A DNA stretch of 64,000 nt from Comamonas testosteroni (GTDB lineage: Bacteria; Pseudomonadota; Gammaproteobacteria; Burkholderiales; Burkholderiaceae_C): NCBI RefSeq assembly GCF_003569915.1, contig NZ_KZ984450.1, forward strand, positions 62,001 to 126,000, given 5' to 3'. Position numbers and translations under genes: made by a program. The notes below the pieces were generated by a model. The model was not told where the DNA came from and made no database searches. It was given only the letters and a program-made list of their open reading frames with translations. Every line of letters starts with the position of its first letter. Positions within the stretch are counted from its first letter, which is position 1. Shown one piece after another: positions 25,666 to 33,852 of this stretch.

Positions 25666-26340
25666 ATGTCCGCAGGAACATGGCAATGGCTGGCACAGGG
25701 CGACGCTGTCACGCGCAGCACGGCAGCGGTAATGCTGCTCATGTCCGTGCTCAGCTGGGTCGTCATCCTCTACAAACTCTGGTTCATGGCGCAGGCGCGC
25801 CGCAGCGTACCGCGCGCCATCGACGCCTTCTGGCAGATGCCCGACCTGCCGCAGGCCCAGGCCCGCGTGCAGGCACTTGATGCACAGACACTGGTACGGC
25901 CCCTGGTAGATGCTGTGGCCCAGCCCGCTAATACCCGTGACACCCGTGACAACGCAAGCACCCTGGCCCAGCGCGCAGCCCACGCCCAGCGCCTGATGCG
26001 CAGCCTGCGTGCCGCACTGGGCGCGGCCTCGCGCCAGTTGCAGTGGGGCCAGACCCTGCTGGCCACCATCGGTGCCACTGCGCCCTTTGTGGGCCTGCTG
26101 GGCACCGTCTGGGGCATACACCATGCGCTGGGTACGCTGGCAGGCAGCGGTCAGGTCGATATCGCCCAGCTTGCCGGCCCCGTAGGCGAGGCACTGGTCA
26201 TGACCGCCGCCGGTCTAGCCGTGGCCCTGCCCGCCGTGCTGGCCTACAACCTGCTGGGCCGATCCGCCAGCAATCTGGAAGCGCTTTTGGAGGGTTTTGC
26301 CCATGACCTCCAGGCGGAATTTGCGCTGGGTGCTACGTAA
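25666..26340 (+). CDS. exbB: MotA/TolQ/ExbB proton channel family protein
   Basis: The 224-residue membrane protein starts MSAGTWQWLAQGDAVTRS. Its three helices lie at about 18-38, 125-150 (LATIGATAPFVGLLGTVWGI, the family signature) and 170-195 (GEALVMTAAGLAVALPAV). The partner ExbD-like gene follows 11 bases later. Such pairs use the proton gradient to energise TonB-dependent uptake or Tol functions. With no tolA, tolB or tonB next to it, ExbB is the better label, but the distinction is not certain. Confidence 0.82.
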   Translation: MSAGTWQWLAQGDAVTRSTAAVMLLMSVLSWVVILYKLWFMAQARRSVPRAIDAFWQMPDLPQAQARVQALDAQTLVRPLVDAVAQPANTRDTRDNASTLAQRAAHAQRLMRSLRAALGAASRQLQWGQTLLATIGATAPFVGLLGTVWGIHHALGTLAGSGQVDIAQLAGPVGEALVMTAAGLAVALPAVLAYNLLGRSASNLEALLEGFAHDLQAEFALGAT

Positions 26341-26351
26341 AGCATAGCGAT

Positions 26352-26795
26352 ATGGCCTTCGGACGCATGAGCAGCCGCAGTAGCGGCGACACCCCCATCA
26401 ACAGCATCAACGTCACCCCGTTGGTGGACGTGATGCTGGTGCTCGTCGTCATCTTCATCCTCGCCGCGCCCATGCTGGCCGCCAGCCTGCGTGTGCAATT
26501 ACCCAAGGCCCAGGCCAGCGGCACGCAGACCAGCGTGGCCCAGGGCGATGCGCTGATGGTCGAAGTCAGCCCGCAAGGAGAAATCTGGCTCAAAGGCGCT
26601 GCCACTGATGATGCTGCAGTGCAGCAGCAACTGCAGGCGCTGGGCCAGCGCAACCCGCAGGCCGAAGTCCAGCTGCGCGCCGACACCAGCGTGCCCTATG
26701 GCCGCGTCGTGCAGATCATGGGCTGGGCCCATGCCGCAGGGCTGAGCCGCATCGGTTTTGTCACCGATCCCCAGCCCGAAGCGGCCAAACGCTGA
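26352..26795 (+). CDS. exbD: Biopolymer transporter ExbD/TolR family protein
   Basis: The 147-residue protein has a short cytoplasmic N-terminus with INSINVTPLVDVMLVLVVIF, which is the family motif; the Asp in LVDVML is the proton-carrying residue. One helix follows at about 25-45 and then a periplasmic domain ending PYGRVVQIMGWAHAAGLSRIG. It forms the inner-membrane complex with the preceding ExbB-like protein, and the spacing indicates one transcript. Confidence 0.86.
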   Translation: MAFGRMSSRSSGDTPINSINVTPLVDVMLVLVVIFILAAPMLAASLRVQLPKAQASGTQTSVAQGDALMVEVSPQGEIWLKGAATDDAAVQQQLQALGQRNPQAEVQLRADTSVPYGRVVQIMGWAHAAGLSRIGFVTDPQPEAAKR

Positions 26796-27099
26796 CAGTG
26801 ACTGACGGGTACAACTGCCGCCAACAAAGACAGCCACGCCCTCTCACTTGCTCTGGCTCAAGAGCCAAGCAAATTCCCCGTGCACAAGCCCGCAGCCCGC
26901 ACCAGTGCTGCTCACAATGGGCAATGCCCCTCGGGCCAACTCGCGTAACAAGTCTTTGTGGGCACGGCCCTGAACTGAGGTTACGATGGCTTGGCCTGAT
27001 TCAAGAGTGCGTGACGAACTCTCCTCGGTCACGCGCTCCTGGGTACCCCGACAACTTTTCGCCGCAGTGGTGCGGCATTTGGTGACTAGGAGGATTTGC
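26796..27099. other. Intergenic region with a hairpin, no gene
   Basis: This gap of about 300 bases holds a near-perfect inverted repeat at 26848-26872, TTGCTcTGGCTC with GAGCCAAGCAA, without a T-run, possibly marking the end of the exbBD transcript. No frame here shows family resemblance. The strong AGGAGG before the next gene lies at the right end. Confidence 0.4.
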
Positions 27100-27477
27100 A
27101 TGCAAGTACAGGTTCATGCCGACGATTCCATCCAGGGTGGTGAATCTCTGGCGCAATGGGCACAGGAGGAAATCAATACCAAATTGGCCCGCCTGAAGGA
27201 ATACGTGGTGCGTGTGGAGGTCTTCCTCACAGAAGTCGATGCGCTCAAGGCCACCGGCGGCCCCGGCAAGCGCTGCGTGATGGAAACCCGGGCCACAGGC
27301 CGTCCGCCCATCGCCGTCAACGCCGAAGCCGAAAAGGTCAAAGACGCCTTCAGCGCCGCGATTGAAAAGCTCAAGCGAGCGGTGGAAACCGACCTGGGCA
27401 AGCTCAAGGACAAGAATCTGCGCGAAAGCGTGCGGGGTGTGGATGACCCCAGTGCGGAGAACGCAGCAACGGCCTGA
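27100..27477 (+). CDS. HPF/RaiA-family ribosome-associated protein
   Basis: The 125-residue protein begins MQVQVHADDSIQGGESLAQW and continues WAQEEINTKLARLKEYVVRVEV, the shape of the HPF/RaiA beta-alpha fold. RCVMETRATGRPPIAV and VKDAFSAAIEKLKRAVET complete it. It is clearly diverged from the canonical hpf at 18424-18783, and many betaproteobacteria carry such a second member. It may bind ribosomes or act in stress; this is inferred from fold only. AGGAGG sits about eight bases before the ATG, and a good terminator follows. Confidence 0.8.
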   Translation: MQVQVHADDSIQGGESLAQWAQEEINTKLARLKEYVVRVEVFLTEVDALKATGGPGKRCVMETRATGRPPIAVNAEAEKVKDAFSAAIEKLKRAVETDLGKLKDKNLRESVRGVDDPSAENAATA

Positions 27478-27502
27478 TGGCCGCGTAGCACTCCCTCAAG
27501 AC

Positions 27503-27534
27503 AATGCCACTCAGATCACTGAGTGGCATTTTTT
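27503..27534 (+). terminator. Rho-independent terminator
   Basis: AATGCCACTCA (27503-27513), six-base loop, TGAGTGGCATT (27520-27530), then TTTT. It marks the left border of the island region. Confidence 0.85.
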
Positions 27535-27562
27535 ATGAGCGTTTGGTTTGGGGTGGTTTAAG

Positions 27563-27615
27563 CCAAATTGGCCTCCAGCCCATTTCTCTCAAGCGCTGAC
27601 AGCTATCAAAATTAA
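27563..27615 (+). repeat. Dispersed intergenic repeat, copy 3
   Basis: The layout is CCAAATTGGCCTCCAGCCCA, a mixed core with AAGCGCTGAC, then AGCTATCAAAATTAA, the plus-strand form of the dispersed family. It lies just left of the long repeat flanking the defence-like operon. Confidence 0.5.
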
Positions 27616-27635
27616 CTCATGCTTTCGCCATGCGG

Positions 27636-27990
27636 CAGAGGCCGGGTCTCGCCCCGGCTGGCGACCTACTTTCTAGTGCACTAGAAAGTAGGCAAAGAGC
27701 GCTACCCGAGTGTCTGCGTCCCTGCGCTGCGCTCCGGGCAAATCTGCGTCACGCAATTCAGGCTGCGGTACGGCAAAACTCACTTCGAGCTTCGCTCTCC
27801 GTTCAAACACGTTGCCGTAAAAGTGATGACAAAGCATTGGCACTCTTCGGTGCCAATGCCCGCAGCCTGAACCGCGTGCCGCAGGCGCAGCCAGACGGGT
27901 GGGTGCAGGAGCCGACGGCCTGCCTGACTTGTGACGAAATTGGCTTCTAGTCCAGATATTGAATAGGCTAGTCGCTATTAAAAACATAGA
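27636..27990 (+). repeat. Long repeat, left copy, with perfect 28-base palindrome
   Basis: From CAGAGGCCGGG to the ATAGGCTAG/CGCTAT tail this stretch matches 31970-32330 along nearly its whole length. Shared blocks include TGCGTCACGCAATTCAGGCT, TTCAAACACGTTGCCGTAAA and GCGCAGCCAGACGGGTGGG. Near its left end, 27665-27692 is a perfect palindrome (two 14-base arms, CCTACTTTCTAGTG and its complement). The end of the unit is a copy of the dispersed repeat (27937-27988). Short frames through it are shared between copies but show no recognisable protein. Nothing else was seen in the 613-base gap 27478-28090. Confidence 0.75.
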
Positions 27991-28090
27991 AAAGCTATCC
28001 CAAGTTCGAGATTGATTTCTGCTTTTTGAAGCGCTGCAGTGTCGTTTATTCAAAGATTAATATCTTCAAATAACTATTAATCAATTCAAA

Positions 28091-29998
28091 TTAGAATAAT
28101 TTTCTAACAGCAGAAATCCAGTATGGTTCGAAATTTTTACCAAGATCACATTTAATATAATTTTTTGCAAAAGATATTTTGTTTTCACCTTTGTCAAAAA
28201 AATCTTCCGTCAATGTTTTTTTATCTTTTATATTTAAATTCAAAAAATCCAATAAATTGCTACTACCATACTGCAAAGTAGTTCTTAAAAATATGTCCTT
28301 AAGGACAGAGAAATTTTGCATCTCATTGTGTAAATTCGTTGCATTGATCAAGTCAATCAAAACTTCTTCACGTAATGAAAATTCTATTTCCGCTGGACTA
28401 ACATGTTGGCTATCTATATCAACAATATTTATTGACGATTCACTTTCTATTCGCACTATTCTTTTGAAAAAAAGATTTTTAATACCTTTTTGTAAAAGAA
28501 CATGCTCAGCTTGAGCATCACTATCTACTAAGCAAATGGCTTTACCTTTAAAGCCAGCCTCTTTATCTGAAAGCGGTCCAGAAAGATACTCATAAACTCG
28601 TCTGACTTGCTTAAATCCACCAAGAGGAACAATTCTCAGATTTTTGGCACTAACAAGATCAGAAAGATAGTGCTCCAAATAAATTTTATCCGACAACCCC
28701 TCACAAAATATCCAGTTATAAGCTTTATCCCTCAGCATACTAACCACAACCGACTGAATCATATCCTGATAGCTTTTTAATTCTATTTCTTTTGGATACT
28801 TTCCGCTTGTATTTTTAACGCTCTGATTTATTTTTTCTCTAAAATTTTCCAAATTAAATGAATAAAATTCGATACCACTTGCAGTATTTGAAAGTGAGTG
28901 AATATTTCCAGATCTTATTATTGGAAGAAATCCATACCAATGAGTGTTAATCAACACCTGTGGTGCTGGTTCGCAAAGCATTGGGATATTGGCAATTTTT
29001 TCAAATTGATCATGACATGCAGCAACATGCATTGACGCGTCGGGCTCATCAATAGCCAAAACCACTTGGTAATCTCTCTGCTGGGAGCGAGATAGCAATG
29101 CATATGACAGATCTATAAGCGCTTGCTTTTTTTCCCCAGAACTTAAATCCTTAATAATGGTTTCGCTGCCAACACCTTTTTTATGCAGCACCTTAATTCC
29201 AAAATAAGCTGCAAAAACCCGATCAATTAAATCATTAATGGTTAATTGATCCTTTTTCTTACCCTTGTATGTGTATTTTTCCAACGATGCATTTATTTCA
29301 TCAATAAATGCTTTCAATTTATCATTTATTTCTTTAATGCTTTCTTTGCTAATCGAGTCCTGAATTTTCTTCTTTATATCTTCATCAAGCAATTTTTGAA
29401 CATAAAAAGACTCCATTCTTGTAAAGTCTAGCGAATCCGCTTCTGCCGGAAGATAAATATACCTATAATAAGATTTAATTCTTTTCAAAAATTCATCTAA
29501 ATCATTTTTTGATATGTCTATCTCATTATCCAATAATTTATCAATATCATTTCCAAAATATGGAATATGAATCTCATTGGTCTTATGCATGACGCCAATG
29601 AAAATCAAATAATGTGTTTCGCTATTAATTGATAGATTTTTTAAACCTTCAATTGATTCTTTGAATTTTTTTATGAATGGCGTGTGTGCGAGAACATCTG
29701 TATTCCATAAATAATTACTAATCAATGCAGCTATCTTTTTATCCTTTTTCTGCAAATGAATTTTATCTATAGGTATAAGAAATAGCGGAGATATAAATGC
29801 ATCGTCTTGATTTCGCTTTGACTCATTATTTATAACCCAGTCACCTCCATAAAAAAATCTATCTAAAGCTTCAAAAATTGATGTTTTCCCCACACCATTT
29901 GGACCAAGAAATGCCGAAAAAGAAGAACCATAGGATATTGGTATGTAATGAAGATTTTTATACGTTTTATAGTTCTTTAATGCCAGACCAATAATCAT
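28091..29998 (-). CDS. OLD-like ABC ATPase with C-terminal TOPRIM nuclease domain
   Basis: The 635-residue protein has an SMC/ABC-type ATPase: Walker A GPNGVGKTS at 32-40, signature LSSGEKKQ at 285-292, Walker B VVLAIDEPD at 312-320 and an H-loop-like NTHW at 351-354. A TOPRIM-like domain follows: the acidic FCEGLSDKIYLE at 431-442, then VPLGG at 457-461 and the metal-binding CLVDSDAQ at 489-496. This order is that of OLD-family nucleases, Gabija GajA and PARIS-type ATPase/TOPRIM pairs. AAGGAGC precedes the ATG, 16 bases after the helicase stop, so the two form an operon. The gene is strongly A+T-rich with many AAA/ATT codons, unlike all neighbours, which is a sign of transfer. A role in phage or plasmid defence is inferred. 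Confidence 0.85.
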   Translation of the reverse strand: MIIGLALKNYKTYKNLHYIPISYGSSFSAFLGPNGVGKTSIFEALDRFFYGGDWVINNESKRNQDDAFISPLFLIPIDKIHLQKKDKKIAALISNYLWNTDVLAHTPFIKKFKESIEGLKNLSINSETHYLIFIGVMHKTNEIHIPYFGNDIDKLLDNEIDISKNDLDEFLKRIKSYYRYIYLPAEADSLDFTRMESFYVQKLLDEDIKKKIQDSISKESIKEINDKLKAFIDEINASLEKYTYKGKKKDQLTINDLIDRVFAAYFGIKVLHKKGVGSETIIKDLSSGEKKQALIDLSYALLSRSQQRDYQVVLAIDEPDASMHVAACHDQFEKIANIPMLCEPAPQVLINTHWYGFLPIIRSGNIHSLSNTASGIEFYSFNLENFREKINQSVKNTSGKYPKEIELKSYQDMIQSVVVSMLRDKAYNWIFCEGLSDKIYLEHYLSDLVSAKNLRIVPLGGFKQVRRVYEYLSGPLSDKEAGFKGKAICLVDSDAQAEHVLLQKGIKNLFFKRIVRIESESSINIVDIDSQHVSPAEIEFSLREEVLIDLINATNLHNEMQNFSVLKDIFLRTTLQYGSSNLLDFLNLNIKDKKTLTEDFFDKGENKISFAKNYIKCDLGKNFEPYWISAVRKLF

Positions 29999-30014
29999 TT
30001 TTGCTCCTTAAATT

Positions 30015-31817
30015 TCACAAATAGACCACTCGATGTATTGCCCGCGTCGAAGCCACATAAACCAACCGCGCCTCCAACGCCCCATCCTTCTTCACATCCT
30101 TGGCCTTGCGCTCCTCATCCGAAGTCACCACGGCCACCACAGGCCACTCCAGCCCCTTGCTCGCATGCATGGTCATAAGCTTGATGGAGTCTTCCTCGGG
30201 CTTGAACTGGCCTGACTTTTTGCGCATGCGATAGGGCAGCTTGCGGCGTTGCAGGGCGTCGGCGCATAGCTCCATCTCGTCGTAGTGGCGGCACAGCACT
30301 GCCATCTCACCCCAAGCATGGCCTTGGGCATGCTGGTCGGCCAGCAGTTCGGCCACGCGGGCGGCACGCTCGGGCAGCGTTGGCAGGTCTATGACGATGG
30401 GCTCGGGGCCTTCGCGGCCGCAGCTCAAGGGTTTGAGCAGGGGGATGCCGTCTTCGTCCTTGGCGTCTTCGGGCGTGAGCATGTCGCCCGCCACGCGGTG
30501 GGCCAGCTGCAGTATCTGGCGCGTGTTGCGGTAGTTGATCTTGAGGATAGTGGTGCGGCCCGCCGCCTGTATGCCCACGCTTTTGAGGCTGAAGTTGCGC
30601 TTCTGGCCCCGGTCGTAAATGCTTTGCGCATCGTCGTAGAGCAGCAGCAGGCTGTTGGTCGTGGGGTCCACCATCTGCGTGACCAGGCGCAGCCATTCGG
30701 GCGCAAAGTCGTGGCCTTCGTCGATGAGGATGGCGTGGTACTGGCCTGCGGGGATGTGTTTGTCATCCACGCCTTTGATGACGCTGCGCGCAATTTCCTC
30801 GAACTTTTTGCTGACATGCAGCGCATCAAGTTCAGGCGTGAGCAGGTTGTAGGCCGTGAGCTGGGCGCGGGTCCATTTGTCCCAGTGCATGACATGCACG
30901 CGGTCAGACAAGCCCTTGGCTTCCATGCTGGCCGCGAGTTTGACGCCCAGCGGCTCGTTGTAGCAGAGCACCAGAATGGGCTTGCTGCCCGGCCCCTGTG
31001 TCTGCGCCAGATGTTCGGCGCGGTAGCCGAGGATCATGGTCTTGCCCGAGCCCGCCACGCCGTGAATGACGCGGTGGCCGTCGCCCAGGCTGCGGGCCAG
31101 TTGCTCCTGCTGCAGGTCCATCACGCGCATGATGTCGGGCAGCTCGTCTTCGTCCTGCGCCGCATCGTTGCCAAACAGACTTTGCTGCTGGGGCACACGC
31201 ACTTCGGGGAAGAGTATCCAGCGAATGCGGTCCAGCTGCGGCAAGGTGATGGAGCGGCCAAAGCTGTGCGGGAACATGTCCCACAGGCGCTGCTGAAAGG
31301 CCTCGGCATCAACCGTCTCCAGCATTTCGTCCTGGCAGATGACGAGGTGGGCAGGCAGTGCCTCGCCCAGCCCCGCCGCATCAAACTGCTTGCGCGTGAT
31401 GCGGGTGAAGACGACGCCATGGCCCCAGGGAAAGGCCAGCTTGCCCTGATGCGGACCATCGCCCTGCACCAGCTGCGCATCGCGCTCCAGCGCGTTGATG
31501 ACCTGAATGGCGCAGTGGCGCGCCTGCTGCAGCGGGCTCATGACGACTTTGACATGGCCATCAGCCAGAATTTCAAAGCGCTCGCGCGTGGCGCTGCGGA
31601 TGGTGTCGAGGTGCCAGTCCTTGGTTTCCAGAATCAGCGCGCCACGGCGTGGGTGCACGACGACAAAGTCAGGCCGCGTCTGCTTGGGGCCAATGGGCAC
31701 ATCCCACCACAGCAGATAGTCGTCCTCCAGCTTTTGCTGCAGACGCTCGGCCAATCGTCGCTCTCCACTGGTCATGCGCCCCGCGCAGCTGCTCAGCGCG
31801 GGTATGAGTACCGCCAT
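30015..31817 (-). CDS. NERD-domain UvrD/PcrA-like helicase
   Basis: The 600-residue protein starts with a NERD nuclease-related domain: GERRLAERLQ and a PD-(D/E)xK-like set, Asp50 (RPDFVVVHP) with Glu64 and Lys66 (LILETKDW). Superfamily 1 helicase motifs follow: Walker A GVAGSGKT at 253-260, Walker B ILIDEGHDF at 363-371, LYDDAQSIYDR at 393-403, INYRNTRQI at 427-435, MTMHASKGLEW at 548-558 and LVYVASTRA at 585-593. It should unwind or translocate on DNA, perhaps with nuclease action. Unlike its partner it has normal high G+C content. It is the first gene of the two-gene operon and is analogous in role to GajB of Gabija, which lacks a NERD domain as far as I know. Confidence 0.87.
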   Translation of the reverse strand: MAVLIPALSSCAGRMTSGERRLAERLQQKLEDDYLLWWDVPIGPKQTRPDFVVVHPRRGALILETKDWHLDTIRSATRERFEILADGHVKVVMSPLQQARHCAIQVINALERDAQLVQGDGPHQGKLAFPWGHGVVFTRITRKQFDAAGLGEALPAHLVICQDEMLETVDAEAFQQRLWDMFPHSFGRSITLPQLDRIRWILFPEVRVPQQQSLFGNDAAQDEDELPDIMRVMDLQQEQLARSLGDGHRVIHGVAGSGKTMILGYRAEHLAQTQGPGSKPILVLCYNEPLGVKLAASMEAKGLSDRVHVMHWDKWTRAQLTAYNLLTPELDALHVSKKFEEIARSVIKGVDDKHIPAGQYHAILIDEGHDFAPEWLRLVTQMVDPTTNSLLLLYDDAQSIYDRGQKRNFSLKSVGIQAAGRTTILKINYRNTRQILQLAHRVAGDMLTPEDAKDEDGIPLLKPLSCGREGPEPIVIDLPTLPERAARVAELLADQHAQGHAWGEMAVLCRHYDEMELCADALQRRKLPYRMRKKSGQFKPEEDSIKLMTMHASKGLEWPVVAVVTSDEERKAKDVKKDGALEARLVYVASTRAIHRVVYL

Positions 31818-31969
31818 TGCCTCTCCCTCAAATGTTTCTTGTTGTATCGGAGATGAGGTGTTTATAGCCGATTGCCCGTGCCGCAGCCTTGCAGGCAGGG
31901 CAAAGCTTTATCACGCGTTTGCGGGATGCGGAGGGTTTGCTGCGGTGACTGCTGTGCAGCTTTCAAGGA

Positions 31970-32330
31970 CAGAGGCCGGGTTTCGCCCCGGCAGGCGACC
32001 TACTTTTCTTGCTCGTGCAAGCAAAGAAGGCAAAAGAACACGCCCCGATTGTCTGCGTCCCTGCGCTTCGCTCCGGGCAAACCTGCGTCACGCAATTCAG
32101 GCTGCGGTACGGCAAAACTCACTCCGAGCTTCGCTCTCCGTTCAAACACGTTGCCGTAAATTTGAAGACGAAGCATTGGCACTCTTCGATGCCAATGCCC
32201 GCAGCCTGAACCGCGTGCCGCAGGCGCAGCCAGACGGGTGGGAGCGGGTACGGGCGGCCTGCGAGATTTGTGACGAAATTAGCTTTTAGTCCAGATATTA
32301 AATAGGCTAGCCGCTATCAAAAACATATTG
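31970..32330 (+). repeat. Long repeat, right copy in direct orientation
   Basis: The region from ACAGAGGCCGGG to the GCTATCAAAAACATA tail is a direct repeat of 27636-27990, so the operon is bracketed by it. The palindromic segment near the left end is degenerate (CCTACTTTTCTTGCTC then GCAAGCAAAGAAGG), and the tail is again a dispersed-repeat copy (32275-32330). No gene was seen in 31818-31969 or here. Confidence 0.75.
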
Positions 32331-32349
32331 AAGCTCTCCCGCACCCGTA

Positions 32350-32632
32350 CCCGTATCCGGTATTGCCCCTTGTGCCCACGCCTGCGACGGCGGCCTCTTG
32401 TTGCGCGCGGCTGCACCGAAGAGTGCAGACGCATCGTCATCACTTTTACGGCAACGTGTTTGAACGGAGAGCGAAGCTCGAAGTGAGTTTTGCCGTACAG
32501 CAACAAGAGGTTGTCGGCGCAGGTTGCCCGTAGCGTAGCGGAGGGACGTGGGCAGTAGGGGCCAGCTCTTTGCCTACTTTCTGGCACCAGAAAGTAGGTC
32601 GCCTGCCGGGGCGAACCCCGGCTCCTGTCCAC
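32350..32632 (-). repeat. Long repeat, third copy, inverted
   Basis: On the minus strand it begins GGAGCCGGGGTTCGCCCCGG and has the same palindrome (two 12-base arms, CCTACTTTCTGG, two bases apart, 32573-32598). It then shares CTCACTTCGAGCTTCGCTCT and TTCAAACACGTTGCCGTAAA with the other copies. Other stretches differ, so it is mosaic. It sits back to back with copy 2 and fills the gap before the dehydrogenase gene. Confidence 0.7.
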
Positions 32633-32678
32633 AAATCTGGCGACAAGGCCAGTCAAGCCCCGCCCCAAAAGCAACGCA

Positions 32679-33686
32679 TCAAAACTCCAAGCAAATCTTC
32701 CCAAAATGCTTGCCCGCAGCCTGATGCGCAAAAGCCTCAGCCATGCGCTCCAGCGGGTAGCGGCTGTCGATCACGGGCTTCCAGCCAAAGACCTCCAGCG
32801 CGCGCACCATGTCTTGTTGCTGCTCGCGGCTGCCGACGATCAGGCCTTGCAGGGTTTGCTGCTTGCGCATCAGCTCCAGCGTGGGCACGGCACCCGCTAT
32901 GCCGGTGAGCACGCCAATCAGCGCGATATGGCCGCCGGGAGCGCAGGCGCGGATGGACTGGGGCAGTGTGCCGGGGCCGCCAACTTCGACCACGATATCT
33001 GCACCGCGCCCGCCGGTGGCGGCCAGGACGGCGTCGCCCCATTCGGGCGTGTCGCGGTAGTTGATGACAAGGTCTGCGCCCAGGGCTTTGAGCTGCTCAG
33101 CCTTCGCAGCACTTGAGGTGGTAGCTATGACTTTTGCACCCAGGCTCTTGGCCATCTGCAGCGCAAAGATGGAGACGCCGCCTGTGCCCAGCACCAGCAC
33201 GGTGTCGCCTGCCTGCAGGCCACCGTCCACGACCAGCGCGCGCCAGGCGGTCAGGCCTGCGGTGGTCAGTGTGGCGGCTTCGGTATGGCTCCAGCCTTTG
33301 GGGGCATGGGTGAAGGCAGTGGCGGGCAGGGTGACGGATTCACGCGCAAAGCCGTCCACACCGTCGCCGGGCACGAGTGCGAAGTCGCTGGGGCGCTGGC
33401 GGCCTGCCAGCCATTGGGGAAAGAAGGTGGAGACCACGGCATCGCCCACGGCAAATTCGCTCACGCCTGCACCCACGGCGGTGACGACACCTGCACCATC
33501 GGCCATGGGGATGCGCCCATCTGCCGCCGCGCCGGGGCGCGAGACTACGCCGAGGTCATGGAAGTTGAGCGAGCTGGCGTGAATGCGCACCTGAATCTCA
33601 CCGGCCGCAGGCGCTGCGGCAGCGGGCAAGTCTGTCAGTTGCAGGTTGGCGAGGCCGCCGGGCGCGGCGAGTTGCATGGCTTTCAT
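32679..33686 (-). CDS. Zinc-type alcohol dehydrogenase / quinone oxidoreductase-like protein
   Basis: I start at the ATG at 33686 (MKAMQLAAPGGLANLQL), with AAGGA upstream, giving 335 residues. The medium-chain dehydrogenase fold shows HASSLNFHDLGVV, GAGVVTAVGAGVSEFAVGD, the Rossmann GTGGVSIFALQMAKSLGAKV and VVEVGGPGTLPQS. The Cys/Glu zinc ligands of true alcohol dehydrogenases are not evident, so a quinone-reductase-like role using NAD(P)H is more likely. It is divergent from an HxlR regulator 166 bases away, which probably controls it. Confidence 0.87.
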   Translation of the reverse strand: MKAMQLAAPGGLANLQLTDLPAAAAPAAGEIQVRIHASSLNFHDLGVVSRPGAAADGRIPMADGAGVVTAVGAGVSEFAVGDAVVSTFFPQWLAGRQRPSDFALVPGDGVDGFARESVTLPATAFTHAPKGWSHTEAATLTTAGLTAWRALVVDGGLQAGDTVLVLGTGGVSIFALQMAKSLGAKVIATTSSAAKAEQLKALGADLVINYRDTPEWGDAVLAATGGRGADIVVEVGGPGTLPQSIRACAPGGHIALIGVLTGIAGAVPTLELMRKQQTLQGLIVGSREQQQDMVRALEVFGWKPVIDSRYPLERMAEAFAHQAAGKHFGKICLEF

Positions 33687-33852
33687 GGCAATCCTTGGTG
33701 ATGGAAAGAGGATGGCTGTATCTTGCGCAAGCACAGCCCATCGCGCCAGAACCAACATATTTGTTGGGTAGTATTAAAAATGTAAGTAATGCATGACTGC
33801 TGGCCTGGCGCTAGGATGCTGGCATCTGCCAAGTCATGGAATGGAGTGAGCA

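Noticed and set aside
30285-31856. 523-codon plus-strand open frame opposite the helicase gene
   Set aside because: The helicase on the other strand has all six motifs; this frame has none.
31774-32289. 171-codon frame over the right direct repeat
   Set aside because: A shared peptide also appears in the left copy, but the third copy lacks it and it has no start signal or domain; treated as repeat sequence, not a gene.
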